Origin: Sesamum alatum
Lineage: Eukaryota > Streptophyta > Magnoliopsida > Lamiales > Pedaliaceae
Assembly (NCBI GenBank): GCA_034509735.1
Contig: JACGWO010000008.1
Coordinates: forward strand, 15,511,864 to 15,575,863
DNA length: 64,000 nt
Direction: 5' to 3'
The notes beneath the pieces are model-generated. The model worked only from the letters and a program-made list of their open reading frames with translations. It was not told the origin of the DNA and did not search any database. Within the stretch, counting starts at the first letter, position 1. Each line of letters opens with the position of its first letter. Of this stretch, positions 1-15,600 are shown piece after piece. The translations under genes and the position numbers were made by a program.

Positions 1-674
1 TTGTGTAACTGAATTTCTTTTAATCAAATAAACATTCTTCAAGACAAAATTACTGATCGCTTGGACTACGTACGGTACTGATCTTTTCGCATATGGAAAT
101 GTTGTCAGCAAAGATACTACAAAGCTAAACTTACAGGAAAAGTCTACAGGTAACTCTCATCAATCAATCATGTAAACATGTCTTAATTTTCCAACAATAA
201 CACCCGGCTTGCAATTATTCGTACTTTAGGAGAAATTCTGATCTTTTTGTCCATCTTATAGTGCTCTACTCAAACCAGAACAAGAAGAAAAAGCACAACA
301 AATGCTTTAACTTCACTCAGCCATTTGCACAACCTTTTAATGCTTTGGTCAAATAGAATGCCTCAGGATTCCCTATAAGGTAGCCAAAGAAACGAAATGA
401 TAACGAACAAGATCATTTCTGCTTCATTCTTTTCGTCAATACATATTCCAAAATGTAGATAATTTCTGGCATTCAAAGGCAGATTTAAATACAAAAATAA
501 CATTCTTCCTATACAGCCATGACGACATTCAACATGAACCAATAACTAAGAGATGGTCAGGAGAGAGTATTCGTCGACGACAGTTTGACATGCAACCACA
601 TAACAGGCTGCATTCTTTTAGAGTCCGAAAGCCATCACGAGTAAGAAATGCAATAGTTCTTATATGATATGCAA
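1..674 (-). other. KU70 3' flank, including the probable 3' UTR
   Basis: This stretch lies directly downstream of the KU70 stop codon (675-677). It is AT-rich and has no long open frame. The 3' UTR should occupy the part next to the stop, but I see no decisive AATAAA on the minus strand that fixes its end. I recognise no other gene or repeat here. Confidence 0.5.
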
Positions 675-3600
675 TCATTTACCCATGTGAGTTAAGATCC
701 GGCTGATCAGAGCTTCCTTTTTCCCAGTAACAGGAAGGTTGTGTCTGCTCAAGTAGTACTTAAGTTCCACCACCGTCAACTCCTTCAACTGCCAAACATT
801 ATAAAGGGATATTAAAATTCCAGCTCCAGATGAATAAAGATCACAGGAACTATTTTCAGTTCTTTTAGAGCTACCACGGAAGAATCATGACTAGACAAAG
901 TTTAGTGTCATTTCATTGAATTTTCTCCATCAAGATAATTACTCTACCAAACCTTCTGTTGTTTCTGAAGCTCTTCCCAACTGAAAAGAGATTCCTAGAT
1001 TCCGATACTTAGGGGCCAAAGAAATTAGAAGTCTGAAATTTTCCAATGTATTTTCAGGAACAAGCAAACAAAAATGATCATTTAGACTAGTTATGTAAAC
1101 GTTTTTTAGCCATGAATGTATCAGACATTTAAAATTGTAAATCATCGTTTGTTCCTTGGGCAGAAAGACAACAGATAGCAAAAGCCAGTGTCACCTTCCC
1201 ATTGTCTGCAAGATCCAACCAGTCATAGTTTGCATACTCCTTGGTTGCATTTTCAGCAATTGCTTTCCTTTTTTTGGAGGCCTCACTTGTTTTTTCATTA
1301 TCCATCGAGTCATTCTCCTGTTCAAAGTTTTCTCCATAGACAGAAAGCTTGAACTCCTCTAATGCTTTGACAATACCCGGTCTTCCAGAAAGAAACCAAA
1401 ATAACGCTCATGTCAAAATTTAGATGATAAAAAACAGACCATGACTGAGAAACCTTAGCATTTTTATAACAGTATTGAGTCTGGTACCTCGCCAAGCCTT
1501 CTTCATCTGGAAGGGTTTCATCCTTGGTATCAGGCATTTCATCTTCATCCAGAGCCAGAGCCTGTAATACTGCATAGTGTCTCTGCAAGGCTGTAAAAGA
1601 AATTAAGATAGCGTCGGAAGTATCAGCCTTGGACAGTTGCTCGAACTTTGCAGACAATGTGCAGTTATCATTTTCACATAAGCGAATTTGACTGTAAGTA
1701 ATCATTGGACCTAAGCAACAAATCAGTTGGTCATTAAACTGCTTTCTGCATAAATAGCACCCCAGAATTATGAATTTATGTTTCGAAGTCAGCAGTCCGC
1801 AGAATTCTATCATTGCTTCACTTAAACTTTAATAGGTTAGCACACCCACATTGAGGAAATGCAACACTTCTCTGACACTTATTCAGACTGCATAAACAGC
1901 CAAAAATCTTTAAGGTAAATTAAATTACTCATCACATTAATTTTAAAAGCATAACATGAATTGATTGACTGAAACTATAAGTTATCTATGTCAAGAAAAT
2001 GCATTGCTTTTTTTATGTTTACATGGTTAGGCTTTTAGCAAGACTGGTGGAGTTCATATGCAAAGTACTAATCGCTTTCTTTCATCCAAAATTCACTGTA
2101 AGCATCTTGTCCCTTATGCATATGGTGTCACACAACTTCTTTATTCCATCCACATAGCCTAACATTGCACAGATAGCTTCTGCATTATACCCTGAAATTA
2201 TGAAAAGATTTCACCAACCATTTCTTATATTTCTCATAATTTTCATCTCATGATTCACTATGTTCCTCTGATGCTTGTGTCAAGGTCCTCCAAGAGAATA
2301 GCATTCTTAAATTCTAATTGATGCGTTCTTTTCAGAAAGCACGTCTTCTATAACCAAATTAATTTTGAAGTTAGCATCATTCCAACTATTTGTTATCCAT
2401 TTACTACTGTTATGATATTTACTAAAAGAAAATCCATGGGATGGTCCTTCGGAATATGGAACATACCAGGGTTCGCAAATTGGCAAACTGAAAAGTTTTT
2501 TAGATCAACACGCTTCACTAATGAAGAGGCACTCTTTATTTGGTCTTCAGTTGCTCGAGGTGCCATGGGATTTGTATCAGTGTGAAGCTGCAGATCCACC
2601 ATATTGTTCTTAATGCTAAAGTGTTCACTTAAGAAATTAGTGAAGTTAAAAAGTTACTCTTACCTCTTCAACGGGTCTGATATCATCAGAATATGGAAGA
2701 TATATCATATGCATTCCAGGTGGCTCAATCTGACCACTGGCACTCACGATCTCATCCTTTAGTTTAACAATTACAAACAAAATTGTAATATTCAGGTTCA
2801 GCATTATAAGCATTGTGTAACTAACAACAACAAAATATTGTGACGCAAACTAGTATATGAACCCACAGCTCTAGTAATTTTTTGTTCAGGATAGAAGATC
2901 CATTGAAATAATAAGTGTTGAGGACAGAGGATTACATGCTCTAATAAAATTCAAATGGGAAAGACTTCCATAGCACCATCCCCTACCCCTCCCCGTCCCT
3001 CCAAACTTCCAACTTTCTAATGTAGTCTCTTGTAAATACTCTGTTAAGGTAACAAGAATAATGCTACTGCAAAAAGGGAGGAAACGTAACATTCTAATTG
3101 GTATTATTTATTAATTGCTTATTCAATAATATATTATGTTTTGACAAACTTAGAGGGTGTTCTGTTTAACTTATTTGAAATATCTTATATGTTTCTACAT
3201 CTTATAAGATGTTTTAAAAGCTTAAAAATGTTGAATTCTATTTTAGAAATAAGCACTTAAAGTATTTGGATAAATAAGAGGCCACTGCTTATAAGATGTT
3301 AGAGTTTTGTATAATAGACTCTTTCTATTTTAATAATGTCTAAAAAAGTAATTAAGTCTTCTAATAGAATTTAAAATCATATAAAGGATTTCTCCAAATC
3401 CTTCCATTTGGAGAAAGGATTTCAAAGTGACTCCATTTGAAAAGAATTTGAAATCCATCCATATTCATCAAAACATAGTTCAAATTTGGAATGGAAGGAT
3501 TTGAAATCCTTTAAATTTGAAATTATCCAAACAAATCAAAGAATTTGTTATGAAGGATTTGAAATCCATAATTTCAAATCTTCCAATCCAAATGCAACCT

Positions 3601-6600
3601 TAGGAAATTCACACTTTTATATAGTATAGATATAGATACAGATTAGTGCATTAAAAGTGCCATAACGCGGGCAATTTTAATTTTTTCAACGATTCACCAT
3701 TGATCAAAAAACAAAGTACACTATTAGACAGTCAAATACAAATATCACCCATACTTATTATAGTCTTCAAGTAAGTGAAGTGGGTGAGTCAAAAAGATTC
3801 AAAACTCAAAATTCTAAAATCGGGAAAATAAATTAATTATTAATAATTATATCCGTTTGGAGTCCAAAATAAAACCCAAGACAGGATCTGGATCCGGCTG
3901 GATTCCGGCCAGGTTTTGCAAAATTTATGAGGCCAACCCGGGTTTGCATCCTGGTTTACCCAAACCCATTGCCAAACCTATGCTCACGTCATATGCAAGA
4001 TGCTAATAAACACCACAGGTGGCTCTAATTTCATAAATCCAAAGTGGAATATGTATTTAAACTAAACCTCAGGGAAAATTTATGGAATTATCCATGAGAA
4101 GAATTTCAAATTTTAGCAAAAGAATGAAAAGAGTTCCAAAAGTTCATGAGATACAAACTTTGATTTCAAACTGTTCCAAAAATCAATATTGCTTATCAAA
4201 TGTTTGTGCAATTCAATTGCACATGTTGATTGCTGACAATTTAGTGCTACATGTTTCTTCAATAACAAAAAGGTATTTCAAGTTCATATGTTTAGCTGAA
4301 TGAAGAATTACTTAATTTGCATTAGTAAACATTCAGAGAATGTACTTTAGCCTAGGACTGCATAAGGCACCACTTTTCATGTAGAATAAATAAGCTCCTA
4401 GAAAACTGGAGAAGTAGAGGATATACAAGATAGCTACTACACCTAGAAATTGAAAGATTAAGAAAATAATAGAGGGGAGCAAGAGAAGAAAATGACAAAT
4501 CAAAGAATCCATTTATAAATTCACAGGATCATTAACTCAACAGGAAACATGTATATAAATGAATCAGTTCACGCTACTGGGAAACATGACCAGCAATTCA
4601 CTCTGATTTGCTGGATGAGTATGTTCAGATCTCTTCTATGTTTATACCACAGTATCAACTTGCCAAATCCAACCTACAACTAATTCAAATTTTCTCCAAG
4701 TGTTTCTTAGAAATATGAAAGAAAAGCAGGCTTACGGCAGAGAGGCAATCTATTGTATGGTCAAGCAAGTTTCTATTTCAAGATCAACATGCTGGAAAAC
4801 ATAATTAAATTCTTTTTGACATTATAAATGACATACAAATGGGTTGAAGTACATTTCATAGATTCCAACATGGAGCAAGAAGAGAACTAGTAAAGTGATA
4901 AGCAAGAAATTGGATTTTGTTCAAGTGAATACTCTAGCTAAAAAGTATTCCAACATAAGAAGAGTACATATGATCTCTAGTTTAGTTCCAACTTTGTCAT
5001 CATATGCCCGCATCAGTGAAACATATGATTTTAACTTTATTACTACAATAACATCTTACTTGTGCAACTAGAGCCACCAATTGAGGATGAGTTGAGCTCC
5101 CGTAAAACGCAACAGCAAAACTGTGGCACAAAATGAGCAACTAAGTATAATAAAAGCGAAAAGGTAAAATCTTCACGGGAAGCCAATACCCAACTAGCAC
5201 ACAGCTCGCAAACTGTATATCCAATGCCTTTTTTTGTCTTTTATCTCACATACTTCTTCCCACATGATTTCTTTTGCCATATCAGAATCATTCATCCACA
5301 CTAACATAATAATAGGCTGATACAATCTCTACCTAGACACTTGTCTATGGGATAATAAGAAACAAGAACGCATTGATAGGTTATTCGCATTTTCTCAGCC
5401 ATCATACTTATGGGGAAAGCTTATGCATGTATCCTTAGGTTAGCGAAATCCAGGCAAAGATGTAGGAAAACATGAATATTTAGCCTCCAAGCTTTCAAGT
5501 AGCATAAAATTATACTTGGATCCATTAACAAACAAAGGTTAATTGCTGGGACCTCCTAAAGTTTGTCCAATATATAGATACCACCTCCCTATCCAATGAA
5601 ATGTTTGTCTCGATGAACTGACCTATTTAAAATTAAATAAACCTGTTCTAAGGTCTGTTCACCATACAAAGACATCCTGGCAATATATCCAATTAGAAGA
5701 ACCTAGGTCAAGGTTTTTCCAATATCAAAAGATTCCTTAATACTTTATTTAAACAGAGAAAAAAAATAACAGAAAAATCATTTTTAGAGTTCAATTAACT
5801 ATACCAAATACACACTCAAATATGTAAATCCAAATTCGGGTGGTAACAGTACATTCAAAATCAACCTCCAATTTGGACCGAGGGCTCTTCTCTTCTCTCC
5901 CTTTCATCCTCACAGTCATGGGGAGAGGGTGATCCTCCACAGTAGCATTAGCAACAAATGAAGGTGGCAATCTAAGCTTTTTCATGCGGTGTTATCAAAT
6001 GTAATTGTAATTTTAACTATACATAAGAACGCTGTTATTCTACTTTATATTTTATTTGTTTATTTGAAGATTATGAAATTCATTATGTTTTCTTCTCTTT
6101 CTACTTTGTGGTCGAAGAAACATAAGAATGTATGTAAAACATATAATAGGGTAATTGGAACAAAATGTGTTTAAAATATGTTCGAAAACATTAAAAATAG
6201 TTGTAATGAATACATATTAGAAAAAATGATGGTTCCCTTTTAATGTATTGGAAATAAAAATTACACTATTCCATAATGTACTATTATACAATACATAAGA
6301 AGTAACAAGCATTAACCCTCAAGGACAAATTTAGATTATGGGAAAAACTTTAGAGAGTGTGCTGTGTAAATTTTGGAAAACCACCTTCGGTTATAAGTTA
6401 ACGCTTATTAAAACATTATAAAGCTTAGGGTATAAAATAGGTTTTCCACTATTTCCTTTTTTCCTTTGGCTGATGACAATATTTCTGGTTAGGAGACATG
6501 TTAGAGCCAGGAATTTCTAAACTGATATAAAACATCAGGGAAGTAAATGTAATATGACATGACACAAGATAGATGCCTTTACGTTGACAAACTTCAGTAG

Positions 6601-9600
6601 AGGGTACTCTAGTTAACTATTTCATTGATTTGTGGCAAGCTGCTTTGGGAAGAAAGTGGTACATTAGTATCAGTCCCCTTACAAATATATGACTAAATAT
6701 GCATAATTCTCATTCATGATAAACTTCCGCAATTATCTGAACTCACCGCTTCAGCCGCAACATTGATCTGTGGAGAGCAATGAAAATACAAGTACTTCCA
6801 ATCACTTCCTGCACCAAATGAATGAAGAATAGAGGAATTTAGAACAAAAGCTATTATTTATATCATGTGAAACAAAAGCAGAACAAATAAACTAATGCCA
6901 AATCAAATGACAGAAAAGAGTATTAGCTTTTGAGTTTGAAAGAAGTATCAGCCAGGCTCTGGATACAAGTAAGTTGCAATTCGAGCTTTCATCATTAAAC
7001 TGAATCCTAAATTAGAGATTGTTCACATGTTCAGAAGCTAATTTTTAAGTTTTAAAATTTTTAGTTCTTCATTTCTTTGAATATAATTACTTCTGCATCA
7101 AATATTCAAGGAGGAAAAAGACTCTCCAAGCTTTCTAGGTTAAGCAAAGGCTTTGAAGTACAAGCTTCAGAATGTTGGTTGTGGCTGGGCTCAAGTGTCA
7201 AGCTTCTACAGGCTTCAATTAGTAAAACAATTCGGAAGTAAAGGCCCTGATAATGATAAATCAGCATTCAGGTCAACAAACATAGCATTCCCCATAGGCA
7301 TGTCACTTGACTCATCTTATACAGACTTAATCCTGAAAACAGAAGGCTATTAACCAAGCCGATCAATCAATAGCCACTTCCCTTCCTTGCAATTTGATTG
7401 CCCAAGAATGGCTCCATCTGGTTACATTTGGGGGCAGTACTTCAATTTCGTCCGGATTATGTCAAACATACATCGACTTTCTCCGTCCTCTTCCCTAAAT
7501 ATTATTAAGAATCCCTAATCATTACTAACATACATACATATATACACTCCGATAACTATACTTTTTATATATAATTTATACATTTCCAACCATACATCAG
7601 TAAAAACATATAAACGTATACGATTTGCCTATCATTATACCAATATAATGACATATGTATAACAATAATGATAATAATAATAATAAAAAAAATAAAAAAA
7701 ATAAAAAAAAAAACCTTGATGTCCACCACTTGTGAGGAAAAAATATTTACATAAAAAGACTTCTACTGTAGGAAATGTCTCCCTCTAAACTAAGACCAAA
7801 CATATTTCACATTCTCTAACTTATTCCACCACTATATGTTCCCCTAAACCATTTCCCTCAAGCATATAAATGACTTTATATGCTCGTTCTTGATTCAAGG
7901 ATATTATGTATTGTTGATTGTGTTGTTGGTCGCTAATTTGGTGGTGTTGGAAATCTCGAGGATTGATTTACGTCTCTGAAAGTTGGGATTTAGTAGCTAC
8001 AAATCGTGAGAATTGGGATTATTGCTGAAATTTTGAAGTTTTTGTACCGGAACATATGTTTGGAGTTAGTATGTCTTGATTAAAGTTGTTAAATTGCCCT
8101 GTGTTAGCCTTTGAATTTTCCAACTGTTGTCTTCTGATATTCTGTGGGTTGATATGAATTTTCTGTTTAAGTTCAGATAAGTAAGAAAGACTAGCGCACG
8201 CAGTATAAACAAAATATTATTTGTGTGAAATGTGTCCCATTGGTTGCATTAAATGAAAATTGTGCAAGGATAAACACAAAACCCCATGTGTGATCTTTTG
8301 AGCCAAGAGCATTCCACTTAATAGTGCTCATACATTTCTTGTGATTGAGTGCATCAAACATGGTTCGTCCATTCTAGAAATTGCTCGTGCAATGCATTTC
8401 GTTCACATTTTTGTGGATTTGTGTATGAAAGTGATAAGGGCACCTCAGAATGGCCAATTTAACCTTGAAAAGAGCCTACCTGGACTTCACCCCTAGAAAT
8501 ACTCATCTAGGCTTCGACTTTTCTTGGTTAACCCACGTTACCAGCCAATTGATCCCCTTCTTGGTTATTTTCAGAGTAATCATTTAATCCATATAAGGGG
8601 ATAGTGTTGGCTTAGTTACTTGGAAGTGTAACATGCAAAGAAGTGAATGAAAGTGATTCAAGTTGCATAGTAGTGGAAAAATTGTTATCCCCATTAAAAA
8701 AAAAAAAAAAAAGGAGAGAGAGAGAGAGAGAGAGAGAATAAAAGAAAAGAAGGAAGAAAACTGAAAGCTGAAAAAAGAGAGCGAGAGAGAGAGAGAGAGA
8801 GAGAACGGAGAAGAAGATTCAAAGGAAAAGAAGGAATTTTGTTGTTTAACGCACTTTGATCAAGTCAAAAGGCAAAGGGGCATGAAGGGTAAGTAACTAA
8901 GTTGGCATTGTCTCTTGATTTATGAGCCACAATTTGACCATTCCCTTTTGTCACACCTTGTCTGAAGCCACTATTATAACCCGTGTAAAGACTCTTTGGT
9001 TCATGCATTAATTCGTATTTCGTTGGGGGTGGCGTTTTGATTCACAAGCAAATCTATAGGAATGACATTCTATGCTTTGATTTGAGTACATCCAAGTTCC
9101 TAAACACTTTCGAGTGACTAGAGTGAAGCCTTTGTGAGGGTGTTCAGACTTGTTTCATTAGATTTTGATGAAGTTAACGGGATACTTGTGTGATTAAGGT
9201 TGTGCTATAAGTGCTTGTTCGCATGATTCTTATCTCCTCTTAAACTTTAATGCATATTAATTTGGGGGTTACACTTGATTGACATGAAGGAAAATATGGT
9301 GAACTTGGATACTTCATATATTTTGAATTGAGACATGCTTGCAGACAAGCATGGTTCTAGTATAGGCTAGTTTGATAGGTCACAATTAGGTGTTATCATC
9401 TTAATCTATCTCTAATGTATTAAATGTGTTTTATTGCATAATTCCTGGGATTTAATATCTTCTGATTGTAGGATAGATTAGGTAGAGTTGGACTAAAATG
9501 AGCTAAAGTGGAATATTTGAAAATATTGCATCCGGCAAAAGAGCAATCAACATGTGGCAGACTTCAAGCTTGATAGGGTGTGGCCACGCCTTAACAGAGA

Positions 9601-12600
9601 TTGCAAGCAGTTGGGCAAGAGAAGGAAAGATCCTGCAGAGTTAGAAGTAACTTTCCATATTCACTCAACCACAAGTAGGAAAGAAAATCGGGATTGTTGG
9701 AGCTTTTGGGGCTAAAAAAAGGACCCTTTGGGTGCTAATTGAAGACACTCACCAACTTCTTCTACTAGATTTTTGGATGTTTTTTACGCACATTATGTGT
9801 AATTAATTTTCATTTCAAGTTCAAAAGAAACATTGAACCCTTTCATTATGTTGTGAGGTTTGCGTTTATTGTCAATTTCTCCAAGTATTCCCTGTCTTGA
9901 TTAATTCTTTACAGAATGATTAATATTAACAGATCTACAAATCGATTCCATATTCATTATTCTACTGTTGTTCATGAATTCAGTGACCCGTAATTATCAT
10001 GAATGATTGGTATATATGATTTTATATGGACAAGAAAACTCTATTAGATAATTTGGTCTAGGTTTAACTGTTTTCACAAATTCAAATGTTCAAACATTCC
10101 ATATCAAAGTCGTCAAAATTACTTATTAATTCTACGATTGTGTTAGTTGTGGAACAAGGTCGAATCCCAAGGGAACTAAGTGTTAATTTCTCAAAGCTGT
10201 GGTAACCAAAAAAAGGGGGCTATTGAGATTAACTAATCTAAATTAAATTGAAAGTAATAATAAACAACTGGAGTAAACTCAAGAGAGACGAATTCTAATC
10301 CAAGATAGTATATCACCCAATTATCACATTGACTCTTGACTCTTGGTCACAAATGATTAATTTAATACTCAAGCATTTAACCTTGAAATTTATTAGGATA
10401 GCCATAATAAAGTTTTGATTTCCTATGGTAATTGATTTGACGCAAGCATCTAAATCAAAATTTATTATCTCACTGATTGTGCACAATAGCATTCCATATC
10501 AAATTGATAATAGCATTTGCACCTGTGAAAACAATTAAGCCTACATTAAATTAGGGCTGCAAACGAGCCGAGCTCGGTCAAAAATTTGAGCTCAAGCTCG
10601 AGCTCGTAGATCACGAGCCGAGCTCGAATTTGGTTTTTATTTTTTTTCTAAAACAACGAAAAAATATATGGACTATTCTATAAAATTCATATGAATTGTA
10701 TTAAATATGTATTTATAAAAAAATTGTCGAAACATACTTTATTGTTGATTAAGCTTGTTTCTAGATAATATAAACCAAAATAACATTGAAATATAACAAT
10801 AAAATTCGTATGAATTATATTAAATATTTATTTAAAGAAAATATCAAATCGTACTAAGTTGTTGATTAAGCTTGTTTTTAGATAATATAAACTAAAATAC
10901 CATATTTAAATATCATCTAAAACTAAAATATGAGATATTGACTAATAATTCTAATATATGATGAATTTTGAAATAAATGCATTTTGTTGTAGTAGATATT
11001 GAAATTATAAAGATAAAATTCATATGCATTATATTAAACATTTATTTTACAAAATAATTAGCAAATAATACTATATTATTGAATAAGCTTGTTTTTGGAT
11101 AATATAAACAAAAATACCATATTTTAATATCGTTTAAAACTGAGATATGAGTTATTGACTAATAATTCTAATATATGATGAATTTTGAAATAAATACATT
11201 TTATGGAGTGGATTTTAAATTATAACAATAAAATTCATATGCATTATACTAAATATTCATTTACACAAAAAATATCAAAACTTACTAAAATGTTGCTTAA
11301 GCTTGTTTTTAGACAATATAAATAAGAATACCATATTTTATTATTATATAATATTAAAATAAAAGATATATTGACTAATATTTCTAATATATAGTGACTT
11401 TTTAAAATAAACTTGATATAATATTGAAACGTACTTAAATATATAAAAATATGTATAAATAAAAAAAATTGAAAAAAAAAGTGTATAGTGGAGCTCGAAC
11501 TCGAGCTGGGGAAGCTCGACCTCGAGTCGAGCTCGGACTTGAGCCGGCTCGCTAGCCGGCTCAGCTCAACTTGCACCCCTACATCAAATAACTAAGATTG
11601 CTCCAATTATCTAACGTAGTTTTCTTATCCTTACAAATAAATCATACAAAGCAAATAATTGATTTGTTTACTACTTGTTCTGACCAATCATAAGTTTTCT
11701 TATCGATGGCAGTAGACTAACTAACATAGAATCGAATTATCAACTCTGAGTATTAATTATCCTATAAATAATAAAAACAAAACAAGACATATTCCAAGAA
11801 ATAAAATATGCGCAATATCTCACTACATGATAAAATGGCTCGACGTTTCTCTTTATTTAGAAAAGAGAATTATTTACCTATAGTGTGCGTAGAAAACACC
11901 TAAAATCATAGAGAAAAGCATAAACTAAAGGAAAGGGGGAAGATGGAGGATGGAAGATGATAGGAGATGTTAAAATTTGCAACAAAGAGTCCTTTATATA
12001 GCCAAAAGAACGTCCAGCAATCCAAATCTCTTTCTCTTGTGGTTGAGTGAGAAAGAAAATTGCTTCATTTAGAGTTCTACAGGATCGTTCCTTCTTTTGC
12101 CCAACCAATTTCAGTCTCTTTGATCACGACCTATCCTAACTTGAAGCATGTTCACATGTTGATTTGTGTATTTTGTCACCCAATGTGTTCAAATGTTCCA
12201 TTTTTAGCTCATTATTTTTCAAACTTTATCTAAATGTCTCCTAGAAACAAAAGATATTAAAAGTCAATCAATTATGCAACAAAACACATTTAAGATATTA
12301 GATATAGATTAAAACGATAGCATCTAATTGTGACCAATCAAACTCCCCCACGCCGAAACCATGTTTGTCCTCAAGCATATCTCAATTCAAAATACACCAA
12401 CTATCCAAGTATCACCTTTCAAACTTTCTTTTATGTCAATCAAGTGTAACCCCTAAGCTTAGACATATTAATAGTTTAAGAGGAGATAGCAATCACGAGA
12501 ACAAGCACTTACAACACAACCTTAAACATACAAGTATCTATTGATTTCATCAAAATCAAAGGAGACAAGTCTTAACACCCTCACAAAGGTATCACTCTAG

Positions 12601-15600
12601 TTGTTGGGAATTTGGATGAACCCAAATCAAAACATTTATGTCATTACCATAGGCTTGCTTGTAAATCAAATCTCAACCACCAACAAAAAATGTGAATCAA
12701 TGCATGAATCAAAGGGTCTTTGCATGGTTGTAACGGGGTTTGGAACAAGGTGTGGCAAAAAGTAAAGGTCAAATTTGTGGCCCATAAATCAACAGAGATA
12801 ATGTCAACTTAGTTGCTTACCCTTCAAAGCTCCCTTGCCTTTAACTTGATTTAAGTGCGTTAAGAAGGAACCTCCTCATTTTCCCTTTATTTTCTCATAA
12901 TCTTTTTTTTTTTTCTCCCTTCTTCCCTTTTTTGTTTTCTTTCTTCCAGTGAAGGTCAGCCACGATAAATTGCGGGAAATGCTAATGCAGAATAGATCAG
13001 GATGTTTATGCATGCAGGCTTGTCCGCATGTGCAGGAGAATGTAATCATAGCTGACTAGATTAAAAGAACATAAAAATGAACAGCCACAAGTGACATCTT
13101 AATCTCTGGAAAAAAACTGTCAACACACAATTTTCTAAGCATCTCACAGCACAAGGGATAGCACATTTAGAAACAAGATAAGCATGATTATATAGGGATA
13201 AGGACAACATAACCTCATCACTTGGGAAGACAAAGGTAGATGGCCTCAAGTTGTGGTAATCCTTCAAACAACTCAATGGCTTGAAACCTAGGAGACGAAG
13301 ATGTCCAGTAGAGACCCTCTTGATTTCGGAAAGTTCATTGGCTGAGAACATGATATTCTCACTGGAAATGAAAACTAATAATAATCATTGAAAATAAAGC
13401 TAATGAAGCAAAATAAGTTAACATGAAAGCACATATTTGAAGCAACCATATCTGACAATCTATCTTGAATCATGCCCTAGATAACAAAAGATTTAAATGC
13501 TTCCATCTCGTGGCATATTTTCTTATATGACCCCTATACAAGTATATTACACTTTGAACAATGAGTTGAAAGAACAAAGCACTTCAAAAAAGTTCTAGAC
13601 ATTGTTACAATTTCCTTAATATGTCATGGCAGCAAAGTCTTGACAATCCAGGTTTAGAAATCCTCGCTGAAGCAATGAATCAATATTCGGAACAGATATT
13701 CAAGGAAAAACTGAAGCAGGTGGAAATTCAAAGTCAAAGTTGAACTAATACTTGACCTGTAGAAAAAAGTCCACAAAAGTATGCTGGTAAATCAGGCATA
13801 ACAAGATAGAAACAAGGCATCAACAGATAGGACTGCATAGAATAAGACTCATCTACCATCATAGAAATATATACAGAAACATAATTCTAGATAATCCAGC
13901 AAGTATATGCCCAAAGGCATTTCAAAAGCTAATTAGATAATTGAACCTCACTTCTTGTAAGTCTGAAAAAGCTTTGGAGGCTCCTGCAGCAGAGCACCGG
14001 TGTCTGAACAGAAAAAAGATCTATCTGCCTGAAGAAATGAGAATCTAAGAAATGGGATTATAATCATGTGCTTCAGAATGTAGAATAACTATCACAACTC
14101 TTCAAGTTCAAACTATTATAAAGGGTTTTGACTCATGGAAACCCAGTTCAAGTAAACAACTTCCACAATTTAATACCTTTAGAGGAAGATTAGTGACTGA
14201 ATCAAGCCAAGTGATAGCTCCTGAAACCAAAGAGGATATATTAGAGATGCCTTACCTTGAGGCATGTATAAGACATATATAGACCTGAAACGGACCTGGA
14301 TTGGTTGGACGGACTAAAGCATAGGTATTTAATTCAATGGATATCCCCCCAGCAATGATGAAGTTAATTCTTCGAACTTTGCGCTTTCTGAAAATACGCT
14401 TTCTTAGCTGGTCTTTCATGTCTTCAAATCTGACATCAAAATCATTTTTTGTTCATATAATTAGGAAAAAAGGAGAGAAAAAAAGCAAGTATGTTGTGTA
14501 TATCCCAAAAACTAAAAGCATCCATCTCCCTAAATTTGGAGAAAACCGAAACATCCTGTTTCATTATCAAATTACTATACAGCTCATATCGGATTAATTC
14601 AGTGCTAGTATAAATGAAAGGATGGATCCAGAAGAACTTGATTTCTTTTGCTTTTTCTTGGCTGAGAAATAAAGAGATTCTGCAGTCAATTAACTTGATC
14701 AGCGATAGCGTCACACTGGTACATTGCATTTATTACTGTATTAGCTTGTTTGACGCTAGGGTACATACATAACACGTGAAGCAACATGAAAGACAAACAT
14801 TTTAGGAGAACAAATAATGGTATATGTAGTATATACTTGATGAAGGATGAACTGGACACCCCTCCATGCTCCTAGTGGGGGAAGAACAGAACCACCAGTT
14901 AAATCATTTGCAGCATGAATTTAGGTACTCATAAGTTGACAGGAAAAAATACATAGTTTAAAATACAATGACTTGTATTAAATTCTATACTGGGAATAAG
15001 ATAATCCTTTGTTTTATTCTTGAAATTCATAAAGTAACAAGCATAAACAGGTTATGCATCGATGTTCCCCATACGCTTTCTCATTCATCATCTAAACAAA
15101 CTTTCCACTTGAAAATCGGAAAAATATTAGTAAATATTTCATTCTACTTCTACATGACTAATGCTTTTTGAACAAACCCTTTAAAACCATTGAAAAATAA
15201 TAAGATCCAATCTGACTGAGCAGTTACCATCTCCATATTCTCTTTACTAGATAATTAATATCATAGACTAATTACCACAGTGGCAACATTGAACAACAAA
15301 AGAACATGTCAACTCGACCAGATTAATAAACAAACAGAAACAAGATGTAAAAGAATGAGAATGCCAAAACCAAATACAGTTGCAAAGTTCTCAGACTTTT
15401 GGACAAGATTCTGTTGGACAAAAAGGCAAATTAGCAAGGAAACTGGTTAATTCAAACCTCTCCCCTACTAAAGCCTTAAACTCAGCCAGGTCATTGCCTT
15501 CCAGTCCCAATAATTCCTGAATATATGAGGAGCTCAATTAGATACTAAAGAAAAATAGATATAAACAAGACAAGGGTAATCCATGGTAAGCATAAACATA

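Noticed and set aside
5791..5985. Minus-strand 64-codon frame in KU70 intron 13
   Set aside because: It does not fit the KU70 protein between exons 13 and 14, which join in frame without it, and it resembles nothing I know.
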